Source: Sitta carolinensis (Eukaryota; Chordata; Aves; Passeriformes; Sittidae). From it: DNA of 64,000 bases. The DNA lies in assembly GCA_032173965.1 (NCBI GenBank), contig CM063292.1:5284001-5348000 (forward strand). Direction: 5' to 3'. This document shows positions 23,050-36,288 of the stretch, piece after piece. Positions within the stretch are counted from its first letter, which is position 1; every line of letters starts with the position of its first letter. Position numbers and translations under genes: made by a program. The notes under the pieces are model-generated. The model had not been told where the DNA came from. It ran no database searches and saw only the letters and a list, made by a program, of their open reading frames with translations.

Positions 23050-23600
23050 CAGAATTGCAAAATCGGTGGATAAAAGGCAATTTGCTGGATTTACTGATGA
23101 TTTTAGTAATGCATTTGATGTGGTTTCTCATGACATTCTTGCTTACAAAACAAGTTTACACATTGGTTAGGGCATAAACATTGTGTTGCAAGGACTGCAA
23201 ACTGGTTGAAGGATAATTATTAACAGCAACATGTGTTGTTCTGGGGAGGTGTTTAGCAGAGGTTGGCACAGAGATGGGATTTATGTTGATTCTTAGCTAC
23301 TGGTAATGACCCAAAAGCAGGCTGTGCTGACAATGTCTTTAGATGGCAGTCACTTGGGAGGTGGAGAGGAGTGGAGGTGGCCAGGTGTGTCCAAACAGGG
23401 CTACAGAGGACGGGCATATGGACAGGAAACAGTCCACTGCTGTGCCATATAGAAAATGAGAAGCCAATCCATGAGGAACACCTCATTGTGAGGGAGAAAT
23501 TGAGAAGAGCATTTGGCTGACCTGAGATGATAAATGACAGAAAATGAAATAAAAGGTTTGTGGTGCAATGACATGGCAATGAGAAGGTCCCACATAGGAT
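23050..23600 (+). mobile_element. Decayed LINE reverse-transcriptase fragment (CR1 clade probable)
   Basis: Frame +2 at 23090-23143 reads FTDDFSNAFDVVSHDILA, which matches the LINE reverse-transcriptase block of the form DFSKAFDTVSHDIL. Downstream text continues in the expected order with 'actgcaaactggttgaagg' (family form: NWL followed by a charged residue), then a GV-like region, then stops. The copy has frameshifts and stop codons, and no catalytic YADD block is readable. It is older than the CR1 copy just upstream. The family could also be another L3/CR1-like LINE, and the 3' limit is uncertain. Confidence 0.6.
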
Positions 23601-25034
23601 GGGCAGGAGGCAGGAATATTTGATCCTCTCTCAAGACTGGGAGCCTCAGATGAGGCTGAGTGAGAATTCAGAGAAAATCTCCAAGTTTATGTGTCCATGT
23701 GTGGATATGTTTATGTGCACTGAAGTGACAGTGGCTCAGTTTGTGAGAACTGCTGAAACTGAGGGTGTGAGGATAGGACTGTGAGTAGGAATGTGAGAGG
23801 CATAAACACCATGGTGTTAGAAAAAAACAATCCTGGGTTTTATTGAGGGATTGCTAAGAATAATACCAACGAAACTATCAACCGGAAAACTGAAGCAGGA
23901 TATTAATGAAAACATCCTGAATGAATGAGGTCATTTAGGCTGGAATATTCTCCTTTGGGTCTTTTAAATTCAGTTTGGGGACCACACTAAGCGAGTGCTG
24001 TGGGGATGCATTTCTGCCATGGTCCTGGAGGGTAGGTGAGTTGAGCTGGTTTTTAGGTCATAGAAGCTTCTCAAATCTGCAAGGTACTGCATTTCCTGGG
24101 TTTTATTATTTGAAGTTTTCCACGAGCAAACCTCACATCAACCACGAGGGCAAAGTCAAAATTGTCTTCATCGTTTGGCCTGGGCAGGTCACCCGGGGCC
24201 TCGCTGGGTTCTGTGCTTATGGACATTGAGCATCTCCACCTTCAGAGGTTTGTGCCATGGGTGAGTGTACACAGTGTGCAGGGCAGTGGGGCCCTTCTGC
24301 ACGTGGGTCTGCACACCCAGAGGCCTCCACCATGGCTGTGTGTAGAAGCCTCAGTCTGTGCAGACAAGGCTGAGGGGGTGTGGACAGACAGATTAATGTG
24401 AATTTGTGCGGTTCGTTGGTTGTGCAGAGCTTGAACAATCAAATCCCTTCAGCTCACTCCGCTAACTGGATTGCTTATGACAAAATCACAGCTTTTTCTC
24501 CAACCCTTTTTAATCTCCATTTTGAAAAAAATTGGAAATGACATGGTAAAGTAAGACCAATTAACATTAACAATTGCAGTTTATTTGCTTCCACTGTTTT
24601 ACAGCATGCAGTCTGGTAGAGCAACATGCATTGCTATTTTGGAGACATCAAAATAAATAAGTAAATAAATACATAACCCTGTGGGCTTACAGATTGAGTC
24701 AAAGAGCAGGAGATTATTCCTGGCACTCAGAAAAAAATTGTTGCCTTTGAAAACACCAGACATTGACAGTTTTGCATCAGGACAAAATTAGGATGAGGTG
24801 GAATCTCTCCACTCATATTGTGCCAATTCAGCAGATGTTTCAGGCAATTCTGGAAGGTAAAAAGAAATGAATAGAGACTAGGAACCAAAACCAAACCCAG
24901 ATCCCTTGAGACAAAGGTTACTATTCCTCCCCCGACCAACTCTCCTTCACATGTAGTGAGGTAGGGTTATCTAAGAATTTATATTTGTATTTTAGTGCTG
25001 TGTAGCACTTTTGTAAAGAAGAGATGTCAAAGCT
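23601..25034. other. No gene recognised
   Basis: Average sequence with a GC-richer patch at about 24160-24400, covered by overlapping open frames on both strands without recognisable domains. Confidence 0.45.
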
Positions 25035-25150
25035 TATAACAAAGAGGGTATGTGTCATTATCTCAATTTTACAGGTAAGGAAACAGGAGCACACAAAGGT
25101 TCTGAGACTTGCTGGCAAAGCACTCAGTAAACCACAGCAGGGCCAAGCAC
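25035..25150 (-). mobile_element. MIR-type SINE remnant, antisense
   Basis: 'cattatctcaattttacagg' is followed by 'taaggaaacaggagcacaca' and 'ggttctgagacttgctgg'. This is the antisense layout of MIR (family form: ccattttacagatgaggaaac, then cagagaggttaagtgacttgcc). The segment ends in an eroded 'accacagcagggcc'. The match is good over about 80 bases. Confidence 0.7.
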
Positions 25151-25508
25151 CTGACAGATGATCCTGTGTGTTTGCCTTTGGGCCGTGTCATCTGTCATCC
25201 TAATGGTACAAACATTTTGGATTTAGTCACACTGGAAAAACAGAGGACTTAGAAAGAAGAAACAAAAAACAACCACTCCAGAAATTTGCCAACGAAAATC
25301 AAAATATCCAGTTTAAAAACTTCTAAGAAATAAATGTCATGTTATTGTTCTCTGTGAGGGAAATGCTCTCAATTAGAGCTTTATAAATGTGAAGCTATGC
25401 CCACCCTCGTTCCACAAATTAAAACCAGCTACACTTGAGAGAAGCTCCTAAGAAGAGCTACTCAGTAAAAATACCAGTAATTATTCTAACATCTCATATT
25501 CTTTTACC
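25151..25508. other. No gene or repeat recognised
   Basis: Average to A-rich sequence leading into the A-rich tract. Nothing is seen. Confidence 0.5.
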
Positions 25509-25556
25509 AAAAAAAATTATAATAATAATAAAAAAAAACCAAACCAAAAACAAAAC

Positions 25557-25587
<31 letters not shown>
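25509..25587 (+). repeat. A-rich low-complexity tract including A29
   Basis: Short A runs broken by C and T end in an uninterrupted run of about 29 A (25557-25585). An open plus frame here (25435-25635) translates to lysine runs and is meaningless. It could be the tail of a retrocopy, but no retrocopy body is visible upstream. Confidence 0.85.
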
Positions 25588-28500
25588 AAGAAAACATTAG
25601 CTTGGAGACTGACTGACTTCTATCATAAACATTAACATGCTGTGCTTGGACCTCTGGAGATCTGTCAAAACCCAAAATGTTTTGTCTCCACATAGGTTTG
25701 TGCTAATGGATTTTCCATGCATCCCTTGTTTCAGTTTCTCTTACCACGTGAGGGACTCAGAAACCCATTGCTGCTCTGGGCAGTATCAGTTCCTACTACT
25801 ACCTTAAAAACATCAAGGGGCTGATTGCAAGTTACATTTTTTATTATGCTCTGTGTATTTTTAGAGGAGAAAAGAGCACTGTTTTCAACCAATTTAACTT
25901 AGTGTTGTGAGTGAAAAAGATATCAGCTAGGGGAAAGAGCAAGTTTATCTTTCAATCTCTTACAATGTGTTTTAAGTGTGCTCCTAGAAACGAATTTCAT
26001 ATTCTCTTTTAATTGTATTTAACGCTTTGATCCCCAAGCCTTGAAGAGTACTCCACTGCTCAGGTTTCTGTGCAGTCAATGAGGGGCAGGTGAAAACAAA
26101 ACAAAAAAGGGAAAAAAAGGCAATCACTGCCCAGGGAGCTTTGACTCTTATTATGAGCATTGTCTTTGCAGGAGAGCTCACAGGCAGAGCATTCTGAAGG
26201 TGGAATCATTCTTAAAAGAAGGAGTGATCCTATTGCTCCACCCTTGCCTCCTTTCCAGCCTTGCTAATTGTATTGAAATTGCCTCTGATTTTCACTGAGG
26301 CCATCTTTGCCAGCTTCAGCACACTGTGTTATGTTAAAATTTCAGAGAGCTTTAGGAACATGTTTTAAAAGATTTCTTTATTATTTGTTCTATTTGTATT
26401 TAATGTTTGCTTACCTCTAGCAACTAAAAAATATGGACCAGGAATATAACAAATAATGATAGTATAATTTCTTAAAAATATATTTGCTCTTTTCACATAA
26501 TAGCATTCCTATTACATTTTTCAGTTTTTCTTTACAGCTGTTTGAACTAAAAATTCAAACTTAAGCAAAAGCCAACACAAAAATCACCTAAGCTTGGGTT
26601 CTTGGGCAGTCTGTTGATTTAAGCAATACTTTAAAAAACATCAGCTGTTGGAAGGTTCCATAAAAGAGGTTGCAAAAGAGTGGAGACAGTGGCTCACCTG
26701 GTCTCAACATTGCTGCTCTCCTGAAGTGGGTAGAGCTAGGACTCTGCACCAGCTGACTTGTCTGTCATGATATATTTTGACTTGCAATTGGTTGATTTTT
26801 TAAGGATTTTAATTTATTTTTTTTAATTTAAGGGAAATGCTTGAAGTGTGGCTTTCTGTCTCTCACTGAAACTGGACAGGGAGTCTCTTTGGCTCTGTTT
26901 CCCTTGCACAGAAGTCAGCCTCTGAATCTTTTAAAAAGTATTTTAAAAACAGCACACAGATGAATATAATTAAATAAGAAAGAAATGCAGAATGAGACCC
27001 TATAAATGTTACACAATGAAGTACTTGTACACAAGTTAGAATTTTGTGCATTAGAGCAATGTTTTGTCCTTCTAGAAAGGTGAGGAGTGCTGAGAGCCAT
27101 CCTTGAATGCACAGTGGGGCTTTAGGGCAACCCTGAAGCTTGGAGAATGGAGCTGGTGGACTGGGAGCCCTGGTGCAGGTAAGAAAATATCTCACCTGTA
27201 GCTGAGCCAGATTTTACACTGCCCACATGGTGGAACAGTCCTCACATCAAGGAGGGCTTCCACAGGGATAAAAGCACAATCCCCACCCTTAGTGCCCCTC
27301 GGACCACTCTGTATGATCGGATCCATCACTGCCCAAGGCTGCTTTCAAATTCACAGAAAACCCCCCAATCTACCGCTAGCAGTGAAATGCACTGGCACAG
27401 GAAGGTGTTTTGGTAAGAGTTTCAGGTGGAAGAGGCGTGAGTTCCTACAGTTACTGTTTGATAAAAGCATGAACCTTACTTTGTCTTTTTTTTTTTACCA
27501 TTTGGGTTCTGACTGTTTAGTTTAGTTCTTATTACTTGGTATATTTTCATGATTACTGTTGTTTTCTCTGAATCTCTGTTTTTGCCAGCATACAATATGC
27601 TCAGTTTTAGGATTCCTGAAGTATTTGCAGCATGGAGAATGCTGTATATTCCTGAAAAATTACACAGCCCTCTGTTTTTGTGTGAAATCTTTAGCCTGAG
27701 ATTTTCACTTGCCACAAGTGGAGAATAATACCAAGATAAGCCTTAGTTAGTTAATGCCACATAATCAAATATCACAGGTATTTTCATAGTATATTAAGGG
27801 TAGATTTTGCCAATCATATTTTTGTCTGGATTTTCCTTACCCTGTGAAAAACCTCATTACAAGAATTAAAGCCTCTACTGGCACATGTGCTAATCTATGT
27901 AAACAGGAATGCAAGAGCATGACCTTTGCTACTGATACTTTTGCATATTTTTACTGGTGTAGAAAAGGGTTTTATTCTGTGAACACAGCACCAGTTCCAA
28001 AAGAATTGTAGGTGGTACTAGAAAGGGAATTTGAATCTATTCCTAAATATTATTACTTTGATGAAGTGCAAAATATTTCCAGTATGTGTCATTGTCAGTA
28101 GCTGTGCACCTGGCTTCTGGTGCTCCAAGAGAAAAGCTGCTCTACCTCTTTTTCTTTTGCCCTTTTTTTTTTTCATTGTTGTTTATTTGTTTTTGCTATT
28201 TTTAATGCCTCTGCAATAACAATGAGCTTCTACTCAGCCAAGCACAGCACTGTGGCACCCCACTTGCTGCTGCCTGGCGATGTGAAAAGAACAAAAGCCA
28301 ATAAGCAGTGATGACAACCATGTAATCCAGTGTTTCTCAGCTCTCTATCTCGGGGAAAAAGCTGCCTTCCAGTGCCACTCTGGCACAGGTGAATCTCTGC
28401 TCCTGTCTGAGACTCAGCAGGAGGCAGAGATACTGCCAGGATGACTCTTTCACTCTGCTCTTTACCTGTAGTTGTGCTCAGGCCCTGCAGTGCACTGATA

Positions 28501-31304
28501 TGCTAGAGAGTGTTAGCATCCACATCAGCATAGCAGTCCTTTTCCTAATATTATTCTTCAGTCAGAGGGGAAAGAGAAGTGCCAGGGCTGCTTTGTTGAG
28601 TGAACATGCAAGGTGGATGTGCTGCTCAGGCTACTGGGAATGTGATTTTTCCCAGTTTTCCTGTGGTCATTTACTCTTCAGGGAAGAGCACAAGCCTGCC
28701 AAGGACTAGTTCTCAGTGTGAGAATCTCAGACGTAGGAGAACATGTGTAAAAGGGAGTCAAGAGAATGGACAAGGATTTAATGCAGAGACTTTCCTGTTT
28801 ATTTAGAAGGCATGAATTACTTCTTATATATTTCTTCCTAAAATACTTAATTTCTTAGGACAGCAGACTGTTTAAGTTTGAATTTACCAAGGGATGTTGT
28901 GTAGAGACAGGACAGAGATCGGACAAGTTCCTATCCAGCCCATGCTACTCAATGGAATTTCGAATGCCAAATTTCAACGGGATTTAAAATTTTAGAAAAA
29001 GGGATGTTGGTATCCTTTCTGGCCAGCCCAAAAGCACTTTTTCTATTTAGAAATGAAGCCACATGACCCAAGAACAGTGTGGCTCTGCACCAGTGTAGCA
29101 GCAAGATGATGTGCAAGTGTATCTAAAGGGTAGTACTAAGAGATCTTTGGTTCTTTGTGCAAGCAGCACTGGGGTTGCTTCCCCAGTGCTTCCCCAGTGT
29201 TCTTATTCCCATCAAATAAGAACAAAGTGACTATTTTGAAAATAGTTTTCTTTAGGGTAGCGGTAGCTCATAATCTGCTGTCACAAAGGTACTGTCCAGG
29301 ACTATTCCCAAGTGTGTTTCTTGCTTTCCCTTAGAGCAATAAAGTTGATTCAATTGGAGAAAAGAAGGGGAAGGTTTCATAACCAGCATGTCTCCATTGT
29401 TTTTCTTTCCCCCCGAGACTGAAGTTACAGACTTCTGCTGTAGAAAACCGGCAGCAGCAGTTCTGATTTTCTTGGGAGACACTTCAAATTTCCACTTATT
29501 TCAGTGCCTCTACTACTGGTGGAGTGTTTCATTGTATGTGATTCTCTGCAGCCATTCCATAGAATGCCTTCCTTTGCATTAATCTTTCTTATTGTTTCCA
29601 AATCTCTTTTGTTCTCATTATCAGCACAGACATTGAAGTGCAGTGCTCAGCCAACATCTGAAAATGACCTAAATAGAGGTGCAGGCACCTGATCTTGGAA
29701 ATAATGATGCTGTTTCTTTCTGTAGGATAATTATAATTGCTAATGCCTCGATCCATAGGAAAAAGGGTCCCACACAATAACTGTAGGGTCAAAGCTCTTG
29801 AAGGGGGTAGATGAGAGAAAGATGTGCCACCTTAGATGGAGACTCAGAGCACAGAGAGGTCTCAAGCTCCTCTCTGTTCTTTGAGTTGCTGAATTGCTGT
29901 TAGGTCTAACAGTTCTCCTTGGTATCAGCCTATAAATACAGCTGTGTCTACTGGATTTTGCCCAAGGGCTCGAACATCATGCTTTGCTAAATTTTAATCA
30001 TGCTTGTGTTTGTGTTTGACTGGAGTTCACATGTCCTGTAGAGCCCTTAATCCTCAGTTTGCCATCCCAGGCAAAATGCCCAGTCTTAGCTGAGGCCTTC
30101 CTAGCACACTGCTCTGACTCCATTGACTCTTTGCTATGCCCTCTAATGCATTTATGGATCTGGTGAGAGCTCTGCTACAGATCTGCACTCCTTAGAGCAG
30201 CAATACAAGCTGCTGTTGATGCCCTTCGTTAAGAAATATCATACAAGCATTCTGTCAAGCAATTGAAATTCATCCATCTCTCCTGGTGATATAAAAAAAA
30301 TAAAGTACCTCTGAATCAATGTGCAGGCACATTGACAGGTGGAAAATATTTTCACACAACTGCGTGGAAACACTGGGTTTTGCTCTAAGAGGTTTGAAGA
30401 ACACGTTGTAATTACTGCTTGACTCCTCTGCGTGTAGTGTTGCAAGGTTACTCCCTGTTTTAAAAACCAAATTAACTGTGTAGTTTGCATCCAATTTCTG
30501 CATGCAATTGCCATGATTACGTGTGCAGTTCACATAACTGCACATAGAAACTGTCAGAGTTGTCCGTTCGGATATGTGGAGTGGAAAGGCTGTTGTCTTT
30601 TGCATGCATTGGTTTGGCAGCTGATTTGCAAATCTGTCCCTACTTGTGGTCTGCTTTCCAGAGCAAAGTACTTGTTTCAATTTAAATAAGTGGCATCTCT
30701 CAGTCATTCCTTAAAATTGACAATTATAGACTGGGATGCATTCATTTGACAATGACAGATCTTCTCCTAGAACAAATTGTTCAGAGGAATTTCATTTGTT
30801 GTTTCTTTTTTCCCCCTCTTTGATGTATGGTAGTACAAAGGAATCGACGACATGGTTTTTCAGGAAAGAAAGACTTCTAAAATATCCTATGGGCAGCACT
30901 TAATTCCTGTGTAGTTCTATCCACAAAACACTTCTTGAAATATTGCAGAGCTGGATTTTAAGATTCGCATGTCCTTTGACCAGTGCATTGAAACTCCCTC
31001 CACAATGTGTTTTAAAGTTAAAATAGAGCTCTGATGATAATACTTTATATTAAAATACAAAAATTTATGATGTGCACAAGGCCAGGATCTGAAAACAGCA
31101 ATTATGAGGAGTATCACTTTTGAAACTGTTGAAGAATCAAACCAAACCAACCAACAATATTTTATAGTTTCCATTTCATTTTGCCTTTATATTATAACTT
31201 AGCTTCAGGCCACAGCAGAAATTGAAACCCCTCAAAATACGGAATATGAGTAAGAAGAGAGAGCTTTCACCTCAGTGACATCTGAAACACACGTGTGAGG
31301 GGGA
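25588..31304. other. Long stretch without recognised genes or repeats
   Basis: Average to AT-rich sequence. It has poly(T) runs of about 10 near 27484 and 28164 and a small perfect stem-loop at 29167-29188. Open frames (26863-27195, 28389-28709, 30239-30707 and others) show no domain, overlap opposite-strand frames and have no splice or promoter context. No RNA gene is seen. Confidence 0.5.
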
Positions 31305-31425
31305 TCTCAGAGAGAGACAGCAACTTCACCAACATCATGCACCAAGACGTTGTACAAAGTCAACACTGGAGATTAGGTCTTCTGGCTCTCGGTCTTTTGC
31401 TCTTAACACTAAGCCAATACCATAA
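31305..31425 (-). mobile_element. MIR-type SINE remnant with the tRNA-like end, antisense
   Basis: 'agagacagcaacttcaccaa' and 'catcatgcaccaag' are followed by 'tggagattaggtcttctggc' and 'tgctcttaacactaagcc'. This is the reverse complement of the MIR 5' tRNA-related head (family form: ggattcgaacccaggtct, then ctaaccactaagcca). Together with the poly-pyrimidine flank it fits one old copy. The A and B box regions are degraded, so it is not a functional tRNA. Confidence 0.68.
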
Positions 31426-31938
31426 TATATTTTTTTCCTAATTGCTATTATATATCTACTTTTATATTCCTCTACCTCTTTTCCAGGTTTTTCCAAAATT
31501 TTTGGAAATATTGATTTTTCTTGAGTTCCCTAGGAAACCTTCTCACATCCATTTAAATACCAGCACCTTTCATGCTCACATCCTTTGGCCTATGCAAGCC
31601 CTCTTTATCTTCATCTTAAGCTCCAGGGGGAAATGTTATTCATCTTTATTTCCTTGGTTTTCCTTTCTCTTAGGAAAGCTGACCAAATTCTTTAGAGTTC
31701 CTTTTTTCTAAGCCAGATTTCTGAAGCTCCAGATCTTGGGAATATGGGTAGTTAGAAGGGGCAGAATTTGAATTCCTTTATGTAGGTAGCCTCAGATAAG
31801 GGTCCATCACTGACTGTGCTAAAAACCTGCAGAATTACCCTGTGTACTTAAGCAGCACTGGAAAAATAGCGTATCTGTTGAAATAGTGTATCTGGAAGCA
31901 ATTATTTTGGGTCCTTGGAGTCATTGCCCAGTTGGGCA
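31426..31938. other. No gene recognised
   Basis: AT-rich sequence with an open plus frame (31442-31711) rich in Phe, Leu and Pro that I judge to be chance. Confidence 0.5.
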
Positions 31939-32277
31939 GTCAGGGAAGACCTCATTGCTGTTATTGCTACTTGAAAGGAGGTTGTAGTGGGATGGGGCTC
32001 ATTCTCTTCTGCCATGTCTCAGATGAAAACATGAAAAGAAATGGCCTTAAGCTGCATCAGAGGAGGTTCAGTTTAGATATTAGAAAAAAAACCAAAAAAC
32101 TGAAAGAGTGGTTAGGCATTGGAATAAGTTGCCCAGGAAGGTGTTGGAGTCACCATCTATAGAATTGTTCAAGAGGTGTCTGGATATGGCACTTGGGGAT
32201 GTGATCTAGGGATAATTACTGTGGTGCTGAATTGATGATCTTAAAGGTCTTTTCCAGCCTTGTTGATTCTGTGCTAC
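31939..32277 (+). mobile_element. CR1 LINE, 3'-end fragment
   Basis: The CR1 order is clear. 'gaagacctcattgctg' is followed by 'cttgaaaggaggttgtag', 'aaatggccttaagctgc', 'ggttcagtttagatattag', 'ggaataagttgcccagg', 'ggagtcaccatct', 'ggcacttggggatgtgatct' and 'cttaaaggtcttttcc', ending just before a decayed 'attctgtg' tail. It is only the last 340 bases, so it is dead on arrival as a 5'-truncated insertion. Its end differs from that of the copy at 20770-21420 ('aaggtcttttcc' versus 'ggtcccttcc'), so the two are different CR1 subfamilies. Confidence 0.92.
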
Positions 32278-35200
32278 ATCAAAATTTTCATACAATCATC
32301 TCTGATATATTACTTTCCTTAGAACTGAGGACGTGAGAGGTCAGCGTGGGAATTGCTCCTCAGAGACCTTCTTGCTTTGCTGTGAGACCCTGCTGATTTG
32401 CAAGTCCATTGGACACTCAAATGGACCTGGCAATATTGCTTTCATGACAATCTTTTAACTCTTCTCTGCCAAAGACGGGGCTTCAGAGTGCCCAGACACC
32501 CGTGATCTAACACAGCCTTGCTGGTCATGCAATGAAACCCAAAAGCTGAGTTTCACCTTCATTCAGCACAGCTATCACAGGTCATCCACTTGCAAAAGGG
32601 CTGTTGAGGAAAGACAAAAATGAGCTCATAGTAATGCCATGTCTCAGAAATTACTGTATGACTATTTTCTTAGTTGCTAAAACAAGGCACAAAGCCTCCG
32701 AAGAAAATATTTATTAAGCCACAGATGGCAAAGCTGAGCCTCTGATTTCCCTAAATCCTTAAGAGGATTGTGATACAGCTTATAGGAGCATCTTAGTGGC
32801 TGGATGCTCAGCTTCTTATTAGATATGTCATCCATCTATACACCCACAATGACTTGAGGAGAGACAGTGTTTGCCTTCCAGCTTTGCTAATTGCACACCT
32901 TAAATTAGGGTAACTACTTTTTCTTTGTTTTTTGTGTATGTGCAATGCTGGGCTTCTTTTTGTGTATGTACAATGCAGCAATCCCATTTTCTATGTCTGA
33001 TTTTAGATATGCTGTATCTATCTTCTTGATTTTAATTACAAAATTGGGAGAAAGCTGTAACAGAAAGGTGAATGATCAGGGTAGTCATACCTTTGTTTTG
33101 AACAAGGCACAGAAAAGCACATGATCATACCAGATAAGTACAGAAAAATAAAGAAAAAGATGTAATTACTTTTATTGATTTTGTTTTTTTTTCTGAGATG
33201 CTGTTTTACTTGCACTCCTTTGTTGTTCCCTATGTTCCCTGAAATGCCTGTCTCTTGTTCTTCTGCTCCTATTCATCTTTATTTCTTCATATTTTACAGT
33301 TGAAGAGAGATGAGAACTGAAAATGTGTTTGGAAGAGATCACAGTAATCTGTGTCTAGTCCTGGCACAGGCTATTTATAAGTCCTGCCTCTGTTGCCTTC
33401 ATTACACTGTCTTACACACTGCTGGGACTCTCCTGGTTCCTAGTGGTGGTGGTGTTTCCTCAGCAAAATATGCTCAGTGCAGACAGTTGACAGTACACCA
33501 CGATTTTGTTGAAAGTTCCCTCATTCATATCATGACTTTTCTAGAAAATCCAGAGCAGCTTTTCCAGTAAAGAATGTGAGGAGATGACAGTAAATGTGAT
33601 TTTTAAGGGAAAAGCCAGGGCAACAGATTTTCCTGCTTGTCCATTTTTAGATGAGAGTAGCACATTTCCTGAATGAAAGAAAACATGAGCCAGTGTGTGA
33701 GGGTGCAGAAGAGATGTACAGCAGTCCTGTGATGCCATCCAAGTGAGCAGAAAGAAATCTCCTCTGCTGCTGGACCACGTTTCTCAGGTTAGTTCTCAGT
33801 GCTGATTGTTTACCATTCATACCTTTGTTTCTGAGAGAGGGTTTTTGAGCTAAGTGCTGCGTGGAAAAGAACTTGAAAGTTTGGCTCTATTAGCCATCTT
33901 GCCTTATTTAGTTTCTGCAGCTTTAGGGAAATGAAACTTTGTATATTCCTTGACAAGATTAATTGGATTTTAGGAAAGTAACAGTTGAGTTTACATTAAT
34001 GTTGTCTTCCTGTCAAATTAATAGATTCCAAAGTGCTGCAAGCACACAGATCCAAGGAAGAAAGTCACTTTATAAGCACTCATGCACTAGATTTTGACAA
34101 GTTGCCGTTAATTTTTGAACTTCACTTTTTGCAACATTCTCGAAGAATTTTGTGATATCCACTGAAAATCACAAGCAGCACACTATAGTGGCTACGCTCT
34201 TGTTTGTTCTGTATTCTGGGGAGATCAAAGAACTAAACCAATACAAAGACTTAGCTTAGTATGGTTGTTCTGCTCCTGAAGAGACCTAAGGACAGTCCAG
34301 CATGAATGCAGGGTGAATGGTCAGGAAAAGAAGGGTTTGGGTTGCAGTGGGGAGTAGAAAAATGTAAATATAACTGGAGAATAACAGTGTAAATATGACT
34401 GGAGAATTCAGCACTGAGTACATTCAGTTTGCCATGATAATAAACCAAACAGTAACAGTGACTGTGAAATGCAATTATAAATATCTGAAATAAAGTCAGC
34501 TGGGATAAAAATCACATATGCTATAAAATCTATGGAACCTTGATTTTTCCACTCCCTAATGGAGACACACCTACCAAATTTGTAACTCTGACAGAGGAAA
34601 CATTAATTCATAGAGCAAATAATAGTTTTTCCTTATTGGAAAAGAAGAGCTCCTAATTAATGCAAAACACAATAACACAAAGGGAAGGGTTTTGGGTGTT
34701 GACTTTAAGAATACTTCCAATTTTTTTAAATTTCACAAAATCCATTGTCCAGACATAGGTGTCAGCTGAAATACATTGACTGTCAGGAGAAAAAGGAAAG
34801 TGCTGCTTATTTTTGAATAATGAAAGAATATTGTGGTTTCTGGTTAGCTCTGAAGAAGCCATCAAGGATGAGTTGTTCATTAATAGCATGACAGATTATG
34901 TCATGAGCAAATACTCTGTGCAGGACAGAGATCATGTGTGATGCAAAGGAACCATGCAATTACCTCAGGGTCCTGTGCTGCCAACCTGGGCTACTTGTCC
35001 TGTGCTGGTAAAGTTGTGGAATTTAAAGGCTGACTTGCATAATGCTGGATTCTAATTGCAAACCTGTTCTGTTGGATAATTTGCACTGTGGAAAAACCTG
35101 TGAATATTTATTGGTGATTACAGTGTTCTGAAATCTGTAGGAGGATTCCTAGATTAGCTGCTTTTCAACTTAATTCCATTTTTGTAGGGTAGTTTGGAGC

Positions 35201-35465
35201 GACTGTGTTCCAGAAGATTCAGGTGAAACTGGAGAGCACACAGGGAAGGTTTTGTGCCTGGCCAAGGTGTCTTTGAGATTTGCTCAAGACTTTCCTCCCT
35301 AATTAAATGGGTGTCTTCCTTGACTTTGATCTTATGAGTCATTCATCTAGAAACTACTTACATTCTGCAAGACATCCCTGAATAAGTCTCTAAATTTATT
35401 TATATCTGTAAGATGATTTAACACTAAGTTAATGATTTAGGGACCTATCTGATTCCCAGGAAAGC
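32278..35465. other. No gene recognised; two tiny tandem duplications
   Basis: A stretch of about 20 bases is duplicated with period 28 (32928-32948 and 32956-32976, 'ttttgtgtatgtgcaatgc'). Another 20-base stretch is duplicated with period 25 (34363-34382 and 34388-34407, 'tgtaaatataactggagaat', one difference). Otherwise this is average AT-leaning sequence. Short open frames carry no domains. Confidence 0.55.
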
Positions 35466-35525
35466 CAGTCAGAGACTCTCACTTGTCCCCATCTAACCAA
35501 CTGGGTATAATACCTACTTACATTT
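35466..35525 (+). mobile_element. Possible MIR-type SINE fragment, sense
   Basis: 'gactctcacttgtccccatc' followed by 'aactgggtataatacctact' resembles the sense MIR core (family form: cctcagtttccccatctg, then aaaatgggtataataatacctac). Only about 60 bases are recognisable, so this could be coincidence. Confidence 0.4.
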
Positions 35526-36288
35526 AAATGCCGTTTACATTTCTACAAAAGAATTTATATTGCTTTCTAATACCTTGGATGCAGAGCTTTTTATAGATTA
35601 CTACCCCATAAATCGTTAATCCTTACTTTTAAAGTTATCTTTCATTAGAAATGGAACAAAAACCAAAGCTACAAGTGCAGACCTAAACCCTTCACATTTT
35701 GAAAAGTTCCAGATTCAGGTACCTTGAACATAAACTTCATTCTGTGGCTTTGGATTTAGACTAAACAGAAAATAAGCCTATTTTCAGGTTCCAATTTGAA
35801 CATATGGTAAATTCTTAAGAAATTATTTGGCCTGATTGGTTTGTGACACTGGGAGAAGTTTGAAATCAGAAAAGGTAATTTCCTTTCTCTCTACTGAAAA
35901 GCAGTAAAATTGATTTGTTCCTGGTATTTTAGGGAGATTTGTTTCTAGAGACAGCAGGGAAAAGCTAATTCAGCCAGAAAGCATTCCTGTTTTCCAGGAC
36001 AAATCTGTCTGTTTTTCTGTTACGTTGTCATTGCCTTCAGCAGATGGGGAATTAGTAGCCAAGGAGCAGAGGAGCTGCTAAGAAATTCTGTCTCACACTT
36101 TACAAATCTAAGGCATGGAAAATTCATTCTTGACTTGGGAGCTGCTGGTTTATAGAATCTCTGGTGGCACACGCCTGCCTCATGAGGGAATCTGGAGAGA
36201 CACTTTGGGGGTTTGGGAGCTGAGCATCAGCAGCAGTCTTTGGCTGATGGTGTGTTACTGAGACATCCAGCTCCTCAGGAGGTGGTGG
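35526..36288. other. No gene recognised; upstream flank of the minisatellite
   Basis: Average AT-leaning sequence that becomes GC-richer from about 36160 towards the tandem array. Nothing else is seen. Confidence 0.5.

Noticed and set aside
25620..25660. Possible CR1 antisense end (ggacctctggagatc)
   Set aside because: The words following it do not match CR1, so I treat it as coincidence.
30050..30090. Possible sense MIR core (cctcagtttgccatcc)
   Set aside because: The match covers about 16 bases and the flanks do not continue the family pattern.
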